Shown here one piece after another: positions 1 to 7,383 of a DNA stretch of 19,106 nt; positions within the stretch are counted from its first letter, which is position 1; each line of letters begins with the position of its first letter. Made by a program: the position numbers and the translations under genes. This stretch comes from Citricoccus sp. WCRC_4. Lineage in GTDB: Bacteria > Actinomycetota > Actinomycetes > Actinomycetales > Micrococcaceae. The notes under the pieces were generated by a model. The model saw only the letters and a program-made list of their open reading frames with translations, had not been told where the DNA came from and did no database searches. The stretch spans positions 1-19,106 of the forward strand of contig JAPFFX010000038.1 of assembly GCA_026645375.1 (NCBI GenBank), in the 5' to 3' direction.

Positions 1-990
1 GATCGCGGGTCCGGGCGGCGCGGGGTCGGGTCTCCCTTCGCCCGCCTTCTGGGCCGGCGCCTGTTGATGGCCATACCCCTCCTGCTGGCGGTCAGCGTGC
101 TGGTGTTCCTGCTCCTGGAACTGATGCCGGGAGACCCTGCACGCAACCAGGCGGGCATGGACGCCTCGGAGGAACAGGTCGAGGCCGTGCGGCGCCGGAT
201 GGGTCTCGACAAGTCCCCCGTCGAACGGTACTTCGGATGGCTCTTCGGCATCTTCCGCGGCGACTTGGGCCGGTCCTCCGTCAGTGGGCAGTCGGTGGTG
301 GACATGCTCGGCGACCGTGCCCCCGTGACCCTGGAACTGGTGACCCTGGCGTTCGCCGTGTCCCTGCTCATCGCCATCCCCGTGGCCCTGATGGCCGCCC
401 GCCGTCCCGGTGGCATCTTCGACCGGGCCGTGATGGTCGTGTCGATGACCATGCTCGCCGTGCCGAACTACGTCCTGGCGATGCTCCTGGTTCTCGTGTT
501 CGCCATCATGCTGCGCATGCTGCCGGCCATCGGCTTCGTCCCGCTGGAGGAGGGGCTGCTGCCCAACCTGCGATCGGTCGTCCTGCCGGTCCTCGCGCTG
601 GCCGTTCCCCTGGCCGCGTTCTACACCCGGTTCCTGCGCGGCGACCTCGTCGAGCAGATGAACGCCGCCGACTACATCGACACCGCCCGGGCCAAGGGCG
701 TGGGGCCGTGGCTCGTGCTGTGGCTGCACGCCTTCCGGAACTCGTCCTTCGGCCTGCTGACCATCGTCGGCCTCAACATCGGCACCCTGGTGGGCGGCAC
801 CGTGATCATCGAGCAGATCTTCGCCATGCCGGGCATGGGGATGATGATGCTCGAGGGCGCGATGTCCCGGGACGTCGCCGTGGTGCAGATGTGCGTGTTC
901 GTGTTCGCCGCCGTGGCCATCCTGGCCAATCTCTTCGTCGACCTGATGTACGCCGTACTCGACCCGAGGATTCGCTATGGCAGTCACTGA
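1..990 (+). CDS. Dpp/Opp-type ABC transporter permease, first subunit (5' end outside window)
   Basis: Inner-membrane channel subunit of a peptide/nickel/opine-type ABC importer (DppB/OppB family). The frame is open to the first base of the window; an ATG at 64 lies inside the usual N-terminal helix (preceded by Leu/Arg-rich residues, followed by AIPLLLAVSVLVF), so the true start is probably upstream and the gene is partial. Family marks are the MPGDP motif after TM1, several hydrophobic segments, and the cytoplasmic EAA-type coupling loop around nt 670-740 (TARAKGVGPWLVLWLHAFRN). The C-terminus ends in the typical LDPRIRYG. It overlaps the next permease gene by 14 bases, so the two are translationally coupled. 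The cognate binding-protein gene is presumably upstream of the window. Family assignment is firm; substrate unknown. Confidence 0.93.
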   Translation, partial: DRGSGRRGVGSPFARLLGRRLLMAIPLLLAVSVLVFLLLELMPGDPARNQAGMDASEEQVEAVRRRMGLDKSPVERYFGWLFGIFRGDLGRSSVSGQSVVDMLGDRAPVTLELVTLAFAVSLLIAIPVALMAARRPGGIFDRAVMVVSMTMLAVPNYVLAMLLVLVFAIMLRMLPAIGFVPLEEGLLPNLRSVVLPVLALAVPLAAFYTRFLRGDLVEQMNAADYIDTARAKGVGPWLVLWLHAFRNSSFGLLTIVGLNIGTLVGGTVIIEQIFAMPGMGMMMLEGAMSRDVAVVQMCVFVFAAVAILANLFVDLMYAVLDPRIRYGSH

Positions 991-1873
991 AGCCCCCGCC
1001 GCCGTCGCCTCCGTGCCGGCGCCGGACATCCCGCAACCAGCACCCACGTCCCTGCGCTGGGCCGGCATCCGCCGGCGACTGGTCCTGGGCCTCCCGCTCG
1101 GCTTCGTCGTCCTGCTCGTGGCCGCGTGCTTCGTCGGCCCCCTGGTGCTGCCCCTGCATCCACCGGTGGGTGGTGACATCCTCAGCAGCGCCCTGCCAGC
1201 CGGATCACCGGGGCATCCGCTCGGCACGGACATCAACGGCAACGACGTGCTCTCCCGCCTGCTGCACGGCGGACAGTCCTCGCTGCTCGTGGCGATCTCC
1301 GTGAACCTGATCGGACTGGTGTTCGGCGGGGGCATCGGCGCCCTGTCCGGTTACGCCGGAGGATGGCTGGACAACGTCATCATGCGCGTGCTGGACGTGT
1401 TCATCGCCTTCCCGTCGTTGGTGTTGACCATCGCGATCGCCCAGGCGCTGGGACCCAGCCTCCCGAACACGATCCTGGCGCTGACGGCGTTCAGCATCCC
1501 GGCGGTCGCCCGCGTGGCCCGATCCGCGACGCTGCGGGTGAAGACGATGCCCTTCGTGCAGGCCGCGGAACTCAGTGGCAGCCCGGCCTGGCGCATCCTG
1601 CTGCGGCACGTGGCCCCGAACATCACCCCGCAGATGCTCAACTTCGCGATGCTCGGGATGGGCATCGTCATCGTCACGGAAGGCGCACTGAGCTTCCTGG
1701 GACTGGGCATCCCGGCCCCGAACCCGAGCTGGGGGAACATGATCTTCGAAGGCCAGCAGTCGATGTCGGCGACTCCGCTGCTGGTCCTGTGGCCCAGCCT
1801 GGCGCTGCTGGCCACGGTCCTGTCCTTCAACCTGCTGGGTGAGAACATCCGAGACGAGATGAGCGGACGATGA
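977..1873 (+). CDS. Dpp/Opp-type ABC transporter permease, second subunit
   Basis: Second channel subunit (DppC/OppC family), 298 aa, partner of the upstream permease. It has an N-terminal cytosolic stretch of about 30 residues, a first TM near residues 35-60, the family motif HPLGTDINGNDVLSRLLHGG at about 80-99, and an EAA loop at about 196-215 (AAELSGSPAWRILLRHVAPN) that docks on the ATPases. The ATG at 977 is preceded by GAGGA (966-970) at good spacing and lies inside the previous gene. The stop overlaps the next start as ATGA at 1870-1873. Length and motifs are normal for the family. Substrate cannot be inferred from the permease. Confidence 0.94.
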   Translation: MAVTEAPAAVASVPAPDIPQPAPTSLRWAGIRRRLVLGLPLGFVVLLVAACFVGPLVLPLHPPVGGDILSSALPAGSPGHPLGTDINGNDVLSRLLHGGQSSLLVAISVNLIGLVFGGGIGALSGYAGGWLDNVIMRVLDVFIAFPSLVLTIAIAQALGPSLPNTILALTAFSIPAVARVARSATLRVKTMPFVQAAELSGSPAWRILLRHVAPNITPQMLNFAMLGMGIVIVTEGALSFLGLGIPAPNPSWGNMIFEGQQSMSATPLLVLWPSLALLATVLSFNLLGENIRDEMSGR

Positions 1874-2943
1874 GCCTGTTGAGAACTCCTGTGGACCAGC
1901 TCCAGCCGACTGCCGTGACAGATGGAGGCCCCGTCCTGTCGGTTGACGACCTGAGGGTGACCTTCACCCGGCACGGGCGCCGGATCCATGCCGTCAAGGG
2001 CGTCTCCTTCGAGGTCCAGCGCGGCCGGATGCTGGCCATCATCGGTGAGTCCGGCTCCGGCAAGTCGGTGACCGTCCGGGCCCTCATGGGCCTGCTGCCG
2101 CCCAGTGCGCAGGTCAGCGGGTCGGCAGTCCTGGACGGCCGCCAGCTGGTGGGCATGAGCGACAAGCAGATGCGCCAGGTCCGGGGGATGAAGATCTCCA
2201 TGATCTTCCAGGACCCCGCCCGTTCCCTGAACCCGACGATGTCGGTGGGAGCGCAGATCTCCGAGGCCGTCCGGACGCACCAGCAGGTGTCCCGCCAGCA
2301 GGTTGCCGACCGGGTCCTGGAGTTGCTGCGCCTCGTGCGCATGCCGGCTCCGGAGAAGCGCGTCCACCAGTTCCCGCACCAGCTCTCCGGAGGCATGCGG
2401 CAACGGGTGGTGATCGCCATCGCGCTCGCCTCGGAACCCGATGTGCTGATCGCCGACGAGGCCACCACGGCGCTGGACGTCACCACGCAGGCGCAGATCA
2501 TGGACCTGCTGGTCGACCTGCGCGAGCGACTCGGCACGGCGGTCGTCATGATCAGCCACGACCTCGGCCTGGCCGCCAGCTACGCGGACGAGGTGATGGT
2601 CATGTATGCCGGACAGGTCGTGGAAAGGGCGCCTACCCAGACCCTGTTCTCCAACGTGCGCATGCCCTATACGCAGGCGCTGGTCGAGGCCATCCCGCAG
2701 ATCGCCCACCCCTCCCACACGTTGCTCTCGGTCGTGGGCGGTCATCCGCCGGACCCCAGTCACCCCGTCCAGGGCTGTCCGTTCCGGCCACGGTGTGCCC
2801 GGGCCGACGACGACTGCCTGGCCGCTCCACCACTGACCATGCACGAACCAGACCATGCCTACGCCTGCTGGCATCCCGTCGGAGGACCCGGAACGCCGGC
2901 GACCGCCGGCCTGGCAGTCGGACACCGAGGAGACATGTCATGA
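1870..2943 (+). CDS. Dpp/Opp-type ABC transporter ATPase (DppD-like)
   Basis: First ATPase of the importer, 357 aa. Walker A GESGSGKS is at residues 59-66, the Q-loop FQDP near 113-116, signature LSGGM at 172-176, Walker B VLIADE at 192-197 and the switch His at 230. The C-terminal oligopeptide/dipeptide domain carries CPFRPRC (303-309) plus Cys316 and Cys333. This four-Cys pattern is usual in the family, and in mycobacterial OppD it is reported to hold an Fe-S cluster. Start and stop both use ATGA overlaps (1870-1873 and 2940-2943), so it belongs to one polycistronic unit. All catalytic residues are present. Confidence 0.95.
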   Translation: MSLLRTPVDQLQPTAVTDGGPVLSVDDLRVTFTRHGRRIHAVKGVSFEVQRGRMLAIIGESGSGKSVTVRALMGLLPPSAQVSGSAVLDGRQLVGMSDKQMRQVRGMKISMIFQDPARSLNPTMSVGAQISEAVRTHQQVSRQQVADRVLELLRLVRMPAPEKRVHQFPHQLSGGMRQRVVIAIALASEPDVLIADEATTALDVTTQAQIMDLLVDLRERLGTAVVMISHDLGLAASYADEVMVMYAGQVVERAPTQTLFSNVRMPYTQALVEAIPQIAHPSHTLLSVVGGHPPDPSHPVQGCPFRPRCARADDDCLAAPPLTMHEPDHAYACWHPVGGPGTPATAGLAVGHRGDMS

Positions 2944-4031
2944 GCAACACCACGGTGACAGTTGAGGGGCCCGTGGGCCGGGAGTTCGATCCCGGCGAAC
3001 CGCTGCTGTCGGTGCGCAATATCGTCCAGGAGTTCGAGAGCCGTGGTCCCGGTGGAGTGAAGGAGGGCGTCGTCCATGCGGTGTCGGACGTGTCCTTCGA
3101 CCTGATGCCGGGGGAGACGCTGGGCATCGTGGGAGAGACCGGCTCCGGGAAGAGCACGCTGGCCCGGGCCGTCATCCAGGTGGAACGGCCGAAGTCCGGG
3201 ACCGTGATGTTCCAGGGGCGGGACCTGACCACCGTCCGGCACCGGGACTTGAAGAAGGTCTGGGCCAACTTCCAGATGGTGTACCAGGACCCCTTCGGCT
3301 CGTTGAACCCGCGGTGGCGCATCGAGGACGTCATCGCCGAGCCGCTGGTGAGCCACACCCGGCTGACGGCGGGCCAGCGCCGCGAGCGGGTCAGGGAACT
3401 GCTGGAACTCGTCGGCCTGAGGCCGGAGACCTACCTGCGCCGGCGCCCCATGGAGCTCTCGGGTGGACAGGCTCAACGCGTGGCGATCGCCCGGGCGATC
3501 GCCCTGGACCCGGCGGTCATCATCTGTGACGAGGCCATCTCCTCGCTCGACGTGCTGATCCAGGCGCAGGTGATCAACCTGTTCGAGACCCTCCGTCGTG
3601 AATTGGGCCTGTCCTACCTGTTCATCGCCCATGACCTGGCCACGGTCAAGCAGGTCAGTGACCGGGTCGGTGTGCTCTACCTGGGCCAACTGGCGGAGAT
3701 CGGCCCCTCGGAGGAGATCTACGGGGCGCCCCGGCATCCGTACACCAAGGCCCTGTTGGACTCCGTACCCGGCCTGGACCCGGAGACCGGCGTGGCCAAG
3801 AGACCCGTCACCCTGAAGGGTGACGTGCCCAGTCCGTTGGATCCGCCCTCCGGGTGCCGCTTCCGGACTCGTTGCCCATTGGCCCAGGATGTCTGTGCCG
3901 AGCGCGCACCGGTCCTGGAGGACATGGGCCCGGGCCATCAGGTGTCTTGTCACTTCCCCCTGGACGACCAGGGCCTGCCCACCCGGGGGCACCCGCTCTC
4001 CCGGCAGGCCCTCGACGTCGCCACGGGGTGA
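2940..4031 (+). CDS. Dpp/Opp-type ABC transporter ATPase (DppF-like)
   Basis: Second ATPase of the importer, 363 aa. Walker A GETGSGKS is at 65-72, YQDPFGSLNPR at 115-125, signature LSGGQ at 173-177, Walker B VIICDE at 193-198 and the switch His at 231. The C-terminal domain has the Cys pattern GCRFRTRCP. The start at 2940 is chosen over a longer in-frame reading from 2793 because it follows GAGGAG (2927-2932) and overlaps the previous stop as ATGA; the longer form would begin deep inside the DppD coding region. It is the last gene of the operon, followed 124 bases downstream by a strong hairpin. Confidence 0.94.
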   Translation: MSNTTVTVEGPVGREFDPGEPLLSVRNIVQEFESRGPGGVKEGVVHAVSDVSFDLMPGETLGIVGETGSGKSTLARAVIQVERPKSGTVMFQGRDLTTVRHRDLKKVWANFQMVYQDPFGSLNPRWRIEDVIAEPLVSHTRLTAGQRRERVRELLELVGLRPETYLRRRPMELSGGQAQRVAIARAIALDPAVIICDEAISSLDVLIQAQVINLFETLRRELGLSYLFIAHDLATVKQVSDRVGVLYLGQLAEIGPSEEIYGAPRHPYTKALLDSVPGLDPETGVAKRPVTLKGDVPSPLDPPSGCRFRTRCPLAQDVCAERAPVLEDMGPGHQVSCHFPLDDQGLPTRGHPLSRQALDVATG

Positions 4032-4058
4032 ACCACGGCGAGCGGCGTCCGGCCGGGC

Positions 4059-4103
4059 CCCTCACCCGGGCCTGTGCACGCCCACGTCACCCCGGGGTGA
4101 GGG
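4059..4103. repeat. Inverted repeat downstream of the ABC operon
   Basis: CCCTCACCC (4059-4067) is perfectly complementary to GGGTGAGGG (4095-4103), with 27 bases between that can form a smaller GGGC/GCCC stem (4068-4071 with 4080-4083). It lies 28 bases after the last ATPase stop and may protect the 3' end of the mRNA or assist termination. The stronger hairpin at 4155-4189 is the better terminator. Confidence 0.45.
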
Positions 4104-4154
4104 TTCGGACCGCGACCTGACCGAAGCCCCCGGGAGCCGGCGGCCCGGACACCA

Positions 4155-4189
4155 CAAGGCGGCGGTGCGATCAACGCACCGCCGCCTTG
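4155..4189. terminator. Strong bidirectional terminator hairpin
   Basis: A perfect 15-bp stem (4155-4169 with 4175-4189) closes a 5-base loop, ATCAA. It sits between the convergent ends of the ABC operon (stop at 4031) and the minus-strand small gene (last base 4206). One side carries AAGG and the other CCTT, but there is no long U-tract, as is common in high-GC actinobacteria. It could serve both strands. Confidence 0.8.
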
Positions 4190-4205
4190 CCTGTTCCGCG
4201 GGAAA

Positions 4206-4457
4206 TCAGCCGTCTGCGCCCACGAGCGTGCCGTCGTCGCGCACCTCCGCCGGGTAGGCGATGCGGATGGACTCGCTGGGCCGGCCGGTGGCGGCGGCGA
4301 TCATGGTGGCCATGAGGTGCTTGGGTACCAGGCAGTCGCTGCAGATGCCGTCCCGGGCGCTGATCCGGACGTCGAGCAGGTCGTCCCTGCTGTCGTCCAC
4401 GGCCAGGACGTAGCCGTCGGCATCCAGGGTCTTGCGCAGGTTGTCCAGGTGGGTCAT
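4206..4457 (-). CDS. Small hypothetical protein with CxxC motif
   Basis: An 83-aa protein that I cannot assign to a named family. It has a mixed alpha/beta N-terminal half (about 1-35), then a CSDC motif at residues 39-42 in the context DGICSDCLVPKHLMATMI, and a C-terminal half rich in Arg/Glu/Asp. No signal peptide or membrane segment is visible, so it is probably cytosolic. The paired cysteines could bind metal or be redox active, but this is a guess. The ATG (4457-4455) is preceded on the minus strand by GGAGGAA at 5-base spacing, which strongly supports it as a real gene. It stands alone between two hairpins, convergent with the ABC operon and downstream of the MFS gene. Confidence 0.7.
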   Translation of the reverse strand: MTHLDNLRKTLDADGYVLAVDDSRDDLLDVRISARDGICSDCLVPKHLMATMIAAATGRPSESIRIAYPAEVRDDGTLVGADG

Positions 4458-4506
4458 CGGTTCCTCCGGGTGGTGGGTCGTCGAGTGTGGGGGTGACCAC
4501 TACTGT

Positions 4507-4535
4507 CCCGTGGAGCCCAGGGGTCGCTCCACGGG
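4507..4535. repeat. Perfect hairpin in the leader of the CxxC gene
   Basis: CCCGTGGAGC (4507-4516) is complementary to GCTCCACGGG (4526-4535), a 10-bp perfect stem with a 9-base loop. Read on the minus strand it ends 50 bases upstream of the CxxC gene start. It could be a 5'-leader structure of that gene or a second stop signal for read-through from the MFS gene; the sequence does not decide. Confidence 0.5.
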
Positions 4536-4661
4536 GTTTCCGTTCCCCGGAAGCAGTCCCGTGAGAGTCGTCGGACCGGTGCGTTGGGCCGGCGGCGGCT
4601 GTCACCTGGTGGAAGGCCTCGATGGCGGCGAGGGTGCGGGACGACATGCAGATGACACGCA

Positions 4662-4697
4662 CCAGGGCCCGCCCTCCGGGTGGAGGACGGGCCCTGG
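4662..4697 (-). terminator. Terminator of the MFS transporter gene
   Basis: CCAGGGCCCG (4662-4671) pairs with CGGGCCCTGG (4688-4697). After one C-A mismatch the stem continues with CCTCC/GGAGG (4673-4677 with 4682-4686) around a GGGT loop. It starts 20 bases downstream of the MFS stop on the minus strand. No U-tract follows. Confidence 0.75.
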
Positions 4698-4716
4698 GGT
4701 GAGGGGAGGAGTGCGG

Positions 4717-6051
4717 TCAGGCGGCCTCGGCGGACGCGTCATACCGCCCGGTCCTCAGCGGCAGGATGCAGGCCAGGGCGATGACGCCGAGCACCAGGAT
4801 GTACAGCGAGATCGGCCACGAGGCCCCGAAGCTGGCGTACAGGCTGGTGGCGATGAGCGGGGCGAAGCCGCCGCCGACGATGGAGCCGATCTGATAGGCC
4901 GTGGAGGCCCCCGAGTACCGCACGTTCGCCGGGAACAGCTCGGCGATCAGGGCGGCCTGCGGGCCGGCCATCAGGGACTGTGCCAGCAGCACCAGGGCGA
5001 AGCCCAGGAGGATGAGCACCGGCTGGGCGGTGTCGACGAGCCAGAAGAAGGGGAAGGCCCCCACGACGACCAGGGCGGCACCGGCGACGAACACCGGCTT
5101 CTGGGCGAACCGGTCCGCCAGGACGGCGCCGAGCAGGACGGTGGCCAGGTGGATGACGGCGCCCCCGACGATGAGCCAGAGCATGGTGGGCTGGGGGAGT
5201 CCGAGGGCCTTCGTCCCGTAGGCCAGCATGTACACGGAGTAGATGTAGCCGATGGCCGGCGAGGCGGCGGAGGCCAGTCCGGCCAGCACCGTGGTCCCGC
5301 CGTGGTCCCGGAACAGCCGTCCGATGGGGAAGCGATCGACCTCCTGGCGTTCCTGGGTCTGCCGGAAGACCGGGGAATCCTCGACCTTGAACCGGAGGTA
5401 CAGGGCGATGATGATCAGGGCGGCGGAGAGCAGGAACGGTACGCGCCAGCCCCAGGCCGCGAAGGCCTCCGGGGCGAGCGTCGCCGTGACCGCGATGAAC
5501 ACCAGGTTGGACACGATGATGCCCACCGGCAGGCCCATCTGCGGGAAGGCACCATACAGCGCCCGGCTCCTGCGCGGCGCGTACTCCACCGCCATCAGGA
5601 CCGCGCCACCCCACTCGCCGCCGACGCCGAGGCCCTGGGCGAAGCGCAACAGGACCAGCAGGATCGGTGCCCACACGCCGATGGTGGCGTAGTTGGGCAG
5701 CAGGCCGATGCCCACGGTGGCCCCGCCCATGACGAGCATGGTGATCAGCAGCATCTGCTTCCGGCCGATCTGGTCACCGAAATGCCCCGCCAGCAGTCCG
5801 CCGATCGGCCGGGCGATGAACCCGATGGCGAAGGTCGCGAACGCTGCGAGCGTCCCGGTGATGGGTTCCTCGGAGGGGAAGAACTGCGGCCCGAAGATCA
5901 GGGCCGCGGCGGAGCCGTAGATGAAGAAGTCGTACCACTCGATCGCGGTGCCGATGAAGCTGGCGCCCAGGACCTTGCGTCGCTCGTGCGGGGTCGGGGT
6001 CCGGCGGGTCGAGGCGGACGGGCCCGAGGCGGTGGCTGGTGAGGAGGTCAT
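4717..6051 (-). CDS. MFS transporter, metabolite:H+ symporter (MHS) type
   Basis: Inner-membrane secondary transporter of about 444 aa and 12 TM segments. Such proteins typically import organic acids, betaines or similar small anions with protons. Diagnostic features are GTAIEWYDFFIYGSAAALIF at residues 34-53 and the loop-2 motif GHFGDQIGRKQ at 89-99, both typical of the MHS/ShiA-KgtP-ProP branch. The start is set at the ATG at 6051, which has GGGAG on the minus strand 11 bases upstream and gives a normal family length. A longer TTG-started form from 6141 would run through the divergent promoter region and is not favoured. It is divergent from a DUF6282-like hydrolase, suggesting uptake and breakdown of the same compound. 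The substrate is not identifiable. Confidence 0.92.
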   Translation of the reverse strand: MTSSPATASGPSASTRRTPTPHERRKVLGASFIGTAIEWYDFFIYGSAAALIFGPQFFPSEEPITGTLAAFATFAIGFIARPIGGLLAGHFGDQIGRKQMLLITMLVMGGATVGIGLLPNYATIGVWAPILLVLLRFAQGLGVGGEWGGAVLMAVEYAPRRSRALYGAFPQMGLPVGIIVSNLVFIAVTATLAPEAFAAWGWRVPFLLSAALIIIALYLRFKVEDSPVFRQTQERQEVDRFPIGRLFRDHGGTTVLAGLASAASPAIGYIYSVYMLAYGTKALGLPQPTMLWLIVGGAVIHLATVLLGAVLADRFAQKPVFVAGAALVVVGAFPFFWLVDTAQPVLILLGFALVLLAQSLMAGPQAALIAELFPANVRYSGASTAYQIGSIVGGGFAPLIATSLYASFGASWPISLYILVLGVIALACILPLRTGRYDASAEAA

Positions 6052-6170
6052 GAGGTGCCGTTCTCCCGAATAGTCGGCTATGAACTGGATCACAACAACT
6101 CTCCCGATAGGGGTTCTCATTGTCAACAACTTTGCTGGCAATCCACCGGGCCCCTGTCTACGCTGGTGCC
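6052..6170. promoter_or_regulatory. Divergent control region with TTGT-CA-ACAA palindrome
   Basis: This 119-base region separates the MFS gene (minus) from the DUF6282-like gene (plus). At 6120-6129 lies TTGT-CA-ACAA, a palindrome with a 2-base centre, of the style bound by GntR/FadR-type regulators (inference). The octamer CAACAACT occurs at 6093-6100 and, but for its last bases, again at 6124-6130 (CAACAAC only is certain there). A TACGCT box at 6159-6164 ends 6 bases before the plus-strand ATG. No regulator gene is adjacent. Confidence 0.5.
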
Positions 6171-7121
6171 ATGAGCCAGCATCCCGCCCCCTCGGCCCGT
6201 GCCCGCGAGCTGGTCCGGGGCGCCTACGACCTCCACGTCCACGTGGCGCCGGACGTCATGCGGCGCCGCATCGATGACATCGCCCTGGCCGGGCGCTTCC
6301 GGGACCTGGGCCTGGCGGGGTTCGTCATCAAGTCCCACTACGTCCCGACGGCGGAGCGCGCCGAGCACGTGCGCCGCCTCGTCCCCGAGGTGGAGGCCCT
6401 GGGCGCGATCACGCTGAACGCCTCGGTGGGCGGCATGAACCCGGTGGCGGTCGAGATCGCCGGGCGTGGCGGGGCGAGGGTCGTCTGGTTCCCCACCGTG
6501 GACTCGGACAACCAGCGTTCCTGCCTGGCCGAGGAGCCCGAGGGGGCCACCCCTCCCATGTGGGCGCAGCTCCAGCAGGACCTCGAGGACGCCGGGATGA
6601 AGGCGGAGGCCGTCCAGGTCCTTGATCCCGACGGCACGCCGACCACCCGGACCGCCCAGGTCCTCCAGGTCATGGCCAAGCACTCCATGGTCCTGGCCAC
6701 CGGCCACCTCCACCAGGACGAGTCGGCCGCCCTCGTCCCGGCGGCTCGGGCGGCCGGTGTCGAGCGGATCATCATCACCCACCCCGAGTTCACCTCCCAG
6801 CGGATGGGGCTCCGGGCGCAGCAGTCGCTGGCCGCCCAGGGCGTCTTCCTCGAGCGCTGCCTCACCACCCCGCTGACCGGGAAGGTCTCCTGGGACACCT
6901 GGCACGCCAACATCCGCGGGGCCGGCATCGAGAACTCCGTCATCTCCACCGACCTCGGCCAGCCCTTCAACCCGCCGGTCGAGGACGGCCTGGCGATCGT
7001 GGCGGACCTGATGCTGGAGCACGGCTACTCCGAGGCGGAGATCCGCCTGATGACCGTCCACAACTCCCGGCACCTGGCCGGTGCGGATCCACTGGCCGAC
7101 GCGCCCTACCACCTGCGCTGA
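6171..7121 (+). CDS. DUF6282-like amidohydrolase-superfamily protein
   Basis: A 316-aa protein resembling the DUF6282 family (metal-dependent hydrolase/TIM-barrel type, function unassigned). Visible metal-site candidates are DLHVHV at residues 20-25 (His22, His24), Lys54-Ser-His56 (FVIKSHYVPT), His179 (TGHLH), His204 (ITHPEF) and Asp261 (STDLGQ). Together they match the order of ligands in the amidohydrolase superfamily. No signal peptide, so cytosolic. No Shine-Dalgarno precedes the ATG, but a TACGCT -10-like box lies exactly 6 bases upstream, suggesting a leaderless mRNA. Its divergent partner is an MHS-type transporter, so the pair probably imports and hydrolyses one substrate (inference). 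The reaction is unknown. Confidence 0.82.
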   Translation: MSQHPAPSARARELVRGAYDLHVHVAPDVMRRRIDDIALAGRFRDLGLAGFVIKSHYVPTAERAEHVRRLVPEVEALGAITLNASVGGMNPVAVEIAGRGGARVVWFPTVDSDNQRSCLAEEPEGATPPMWAQLQQDLEDAGMKAEAVQVLDPDGTPTTRTAQVLQVMAKHSMVLATGHLHQDESAALVPAARAAGVERIIITHPEFTSQRMGLRAQQSLAAQGVFLERCLTTPLTGKVSWDTWHANIRGAGIENSVISTDLGQPFNPPVEDGLAIVADLMLEHGYSEAEIRLMTVHNSRHLAGADPLADAPYHLR

Positions 7122-7216
7122 TCCCACCCGGGGGATCCTGCGGAGCCGGCCGGCCGTCGCGAGGGTGGTCGGCGACGGGGGCATGCGGCCACTGTCCTCC
7201 TCGCCATCCGGGCTGT

Positions 7217-7238
7217 CGGCGGCGGCGAGCCGCCGCTG
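7217..7238. terminator. GC-rich hairpin after the DUF6282-like gene
   Basis: CGGCGGCGG/CCGCCGCTG-type pairing: 7217-7225 pairs with 7230-7238 (9 pairs, one G-U) around a CGAG tetraloop, 96 bases after the stop. A smaller GATCCC/GGGATC stem (7120-7125 with 7132-7137) overlaps the stop codon itself. Either may end transcription. No U-tract follows. Confidence 0.45.
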
Positions 7239-7383
7239 TGAAACAATGGATCGTCCTTCCGACGCCACCCGGGGCAGCGGGTGAGTGCGGGGTCGTGGAG
7301 ACCGCCGACCGCCGCGTCCGGAAGACCGTGAGTGCTAATACAGCCGGCCGTCCGCCAGGCGAACCACCACTTCAGAGGAATCG

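Noticed and set aside
1351..2925. 524-codon minus-strand frame opposite the permease and first ATPase
   Set aside because: Shadow of the ABC genes, with a compositionally biased translation.
4432..6042. 536-codon plus-strand frame opposite the MFS transporter
   Set aside because: Product rich in Gly/Asp/Gln/Arg without hydrophobic or catalytic motifs; the minus strand encodes a clear 12-TM MHS transporter.
6052..6141. Upstream TTG start for the MFS transporter adding 30 residues
   Set aside because: It would cover the divergent promoter and palindrome; the ATG at 6051 has a plausible Shine-Dalgarno and gives normal family length.
7122..7383. Possible small gene or tRNA in the gap before the YhhQ gene
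   Set aside because: No cloverleaf and no frame with both a Shine-Dalgarno and protein-like composition; only a hairpin and weak AT-richer patches.
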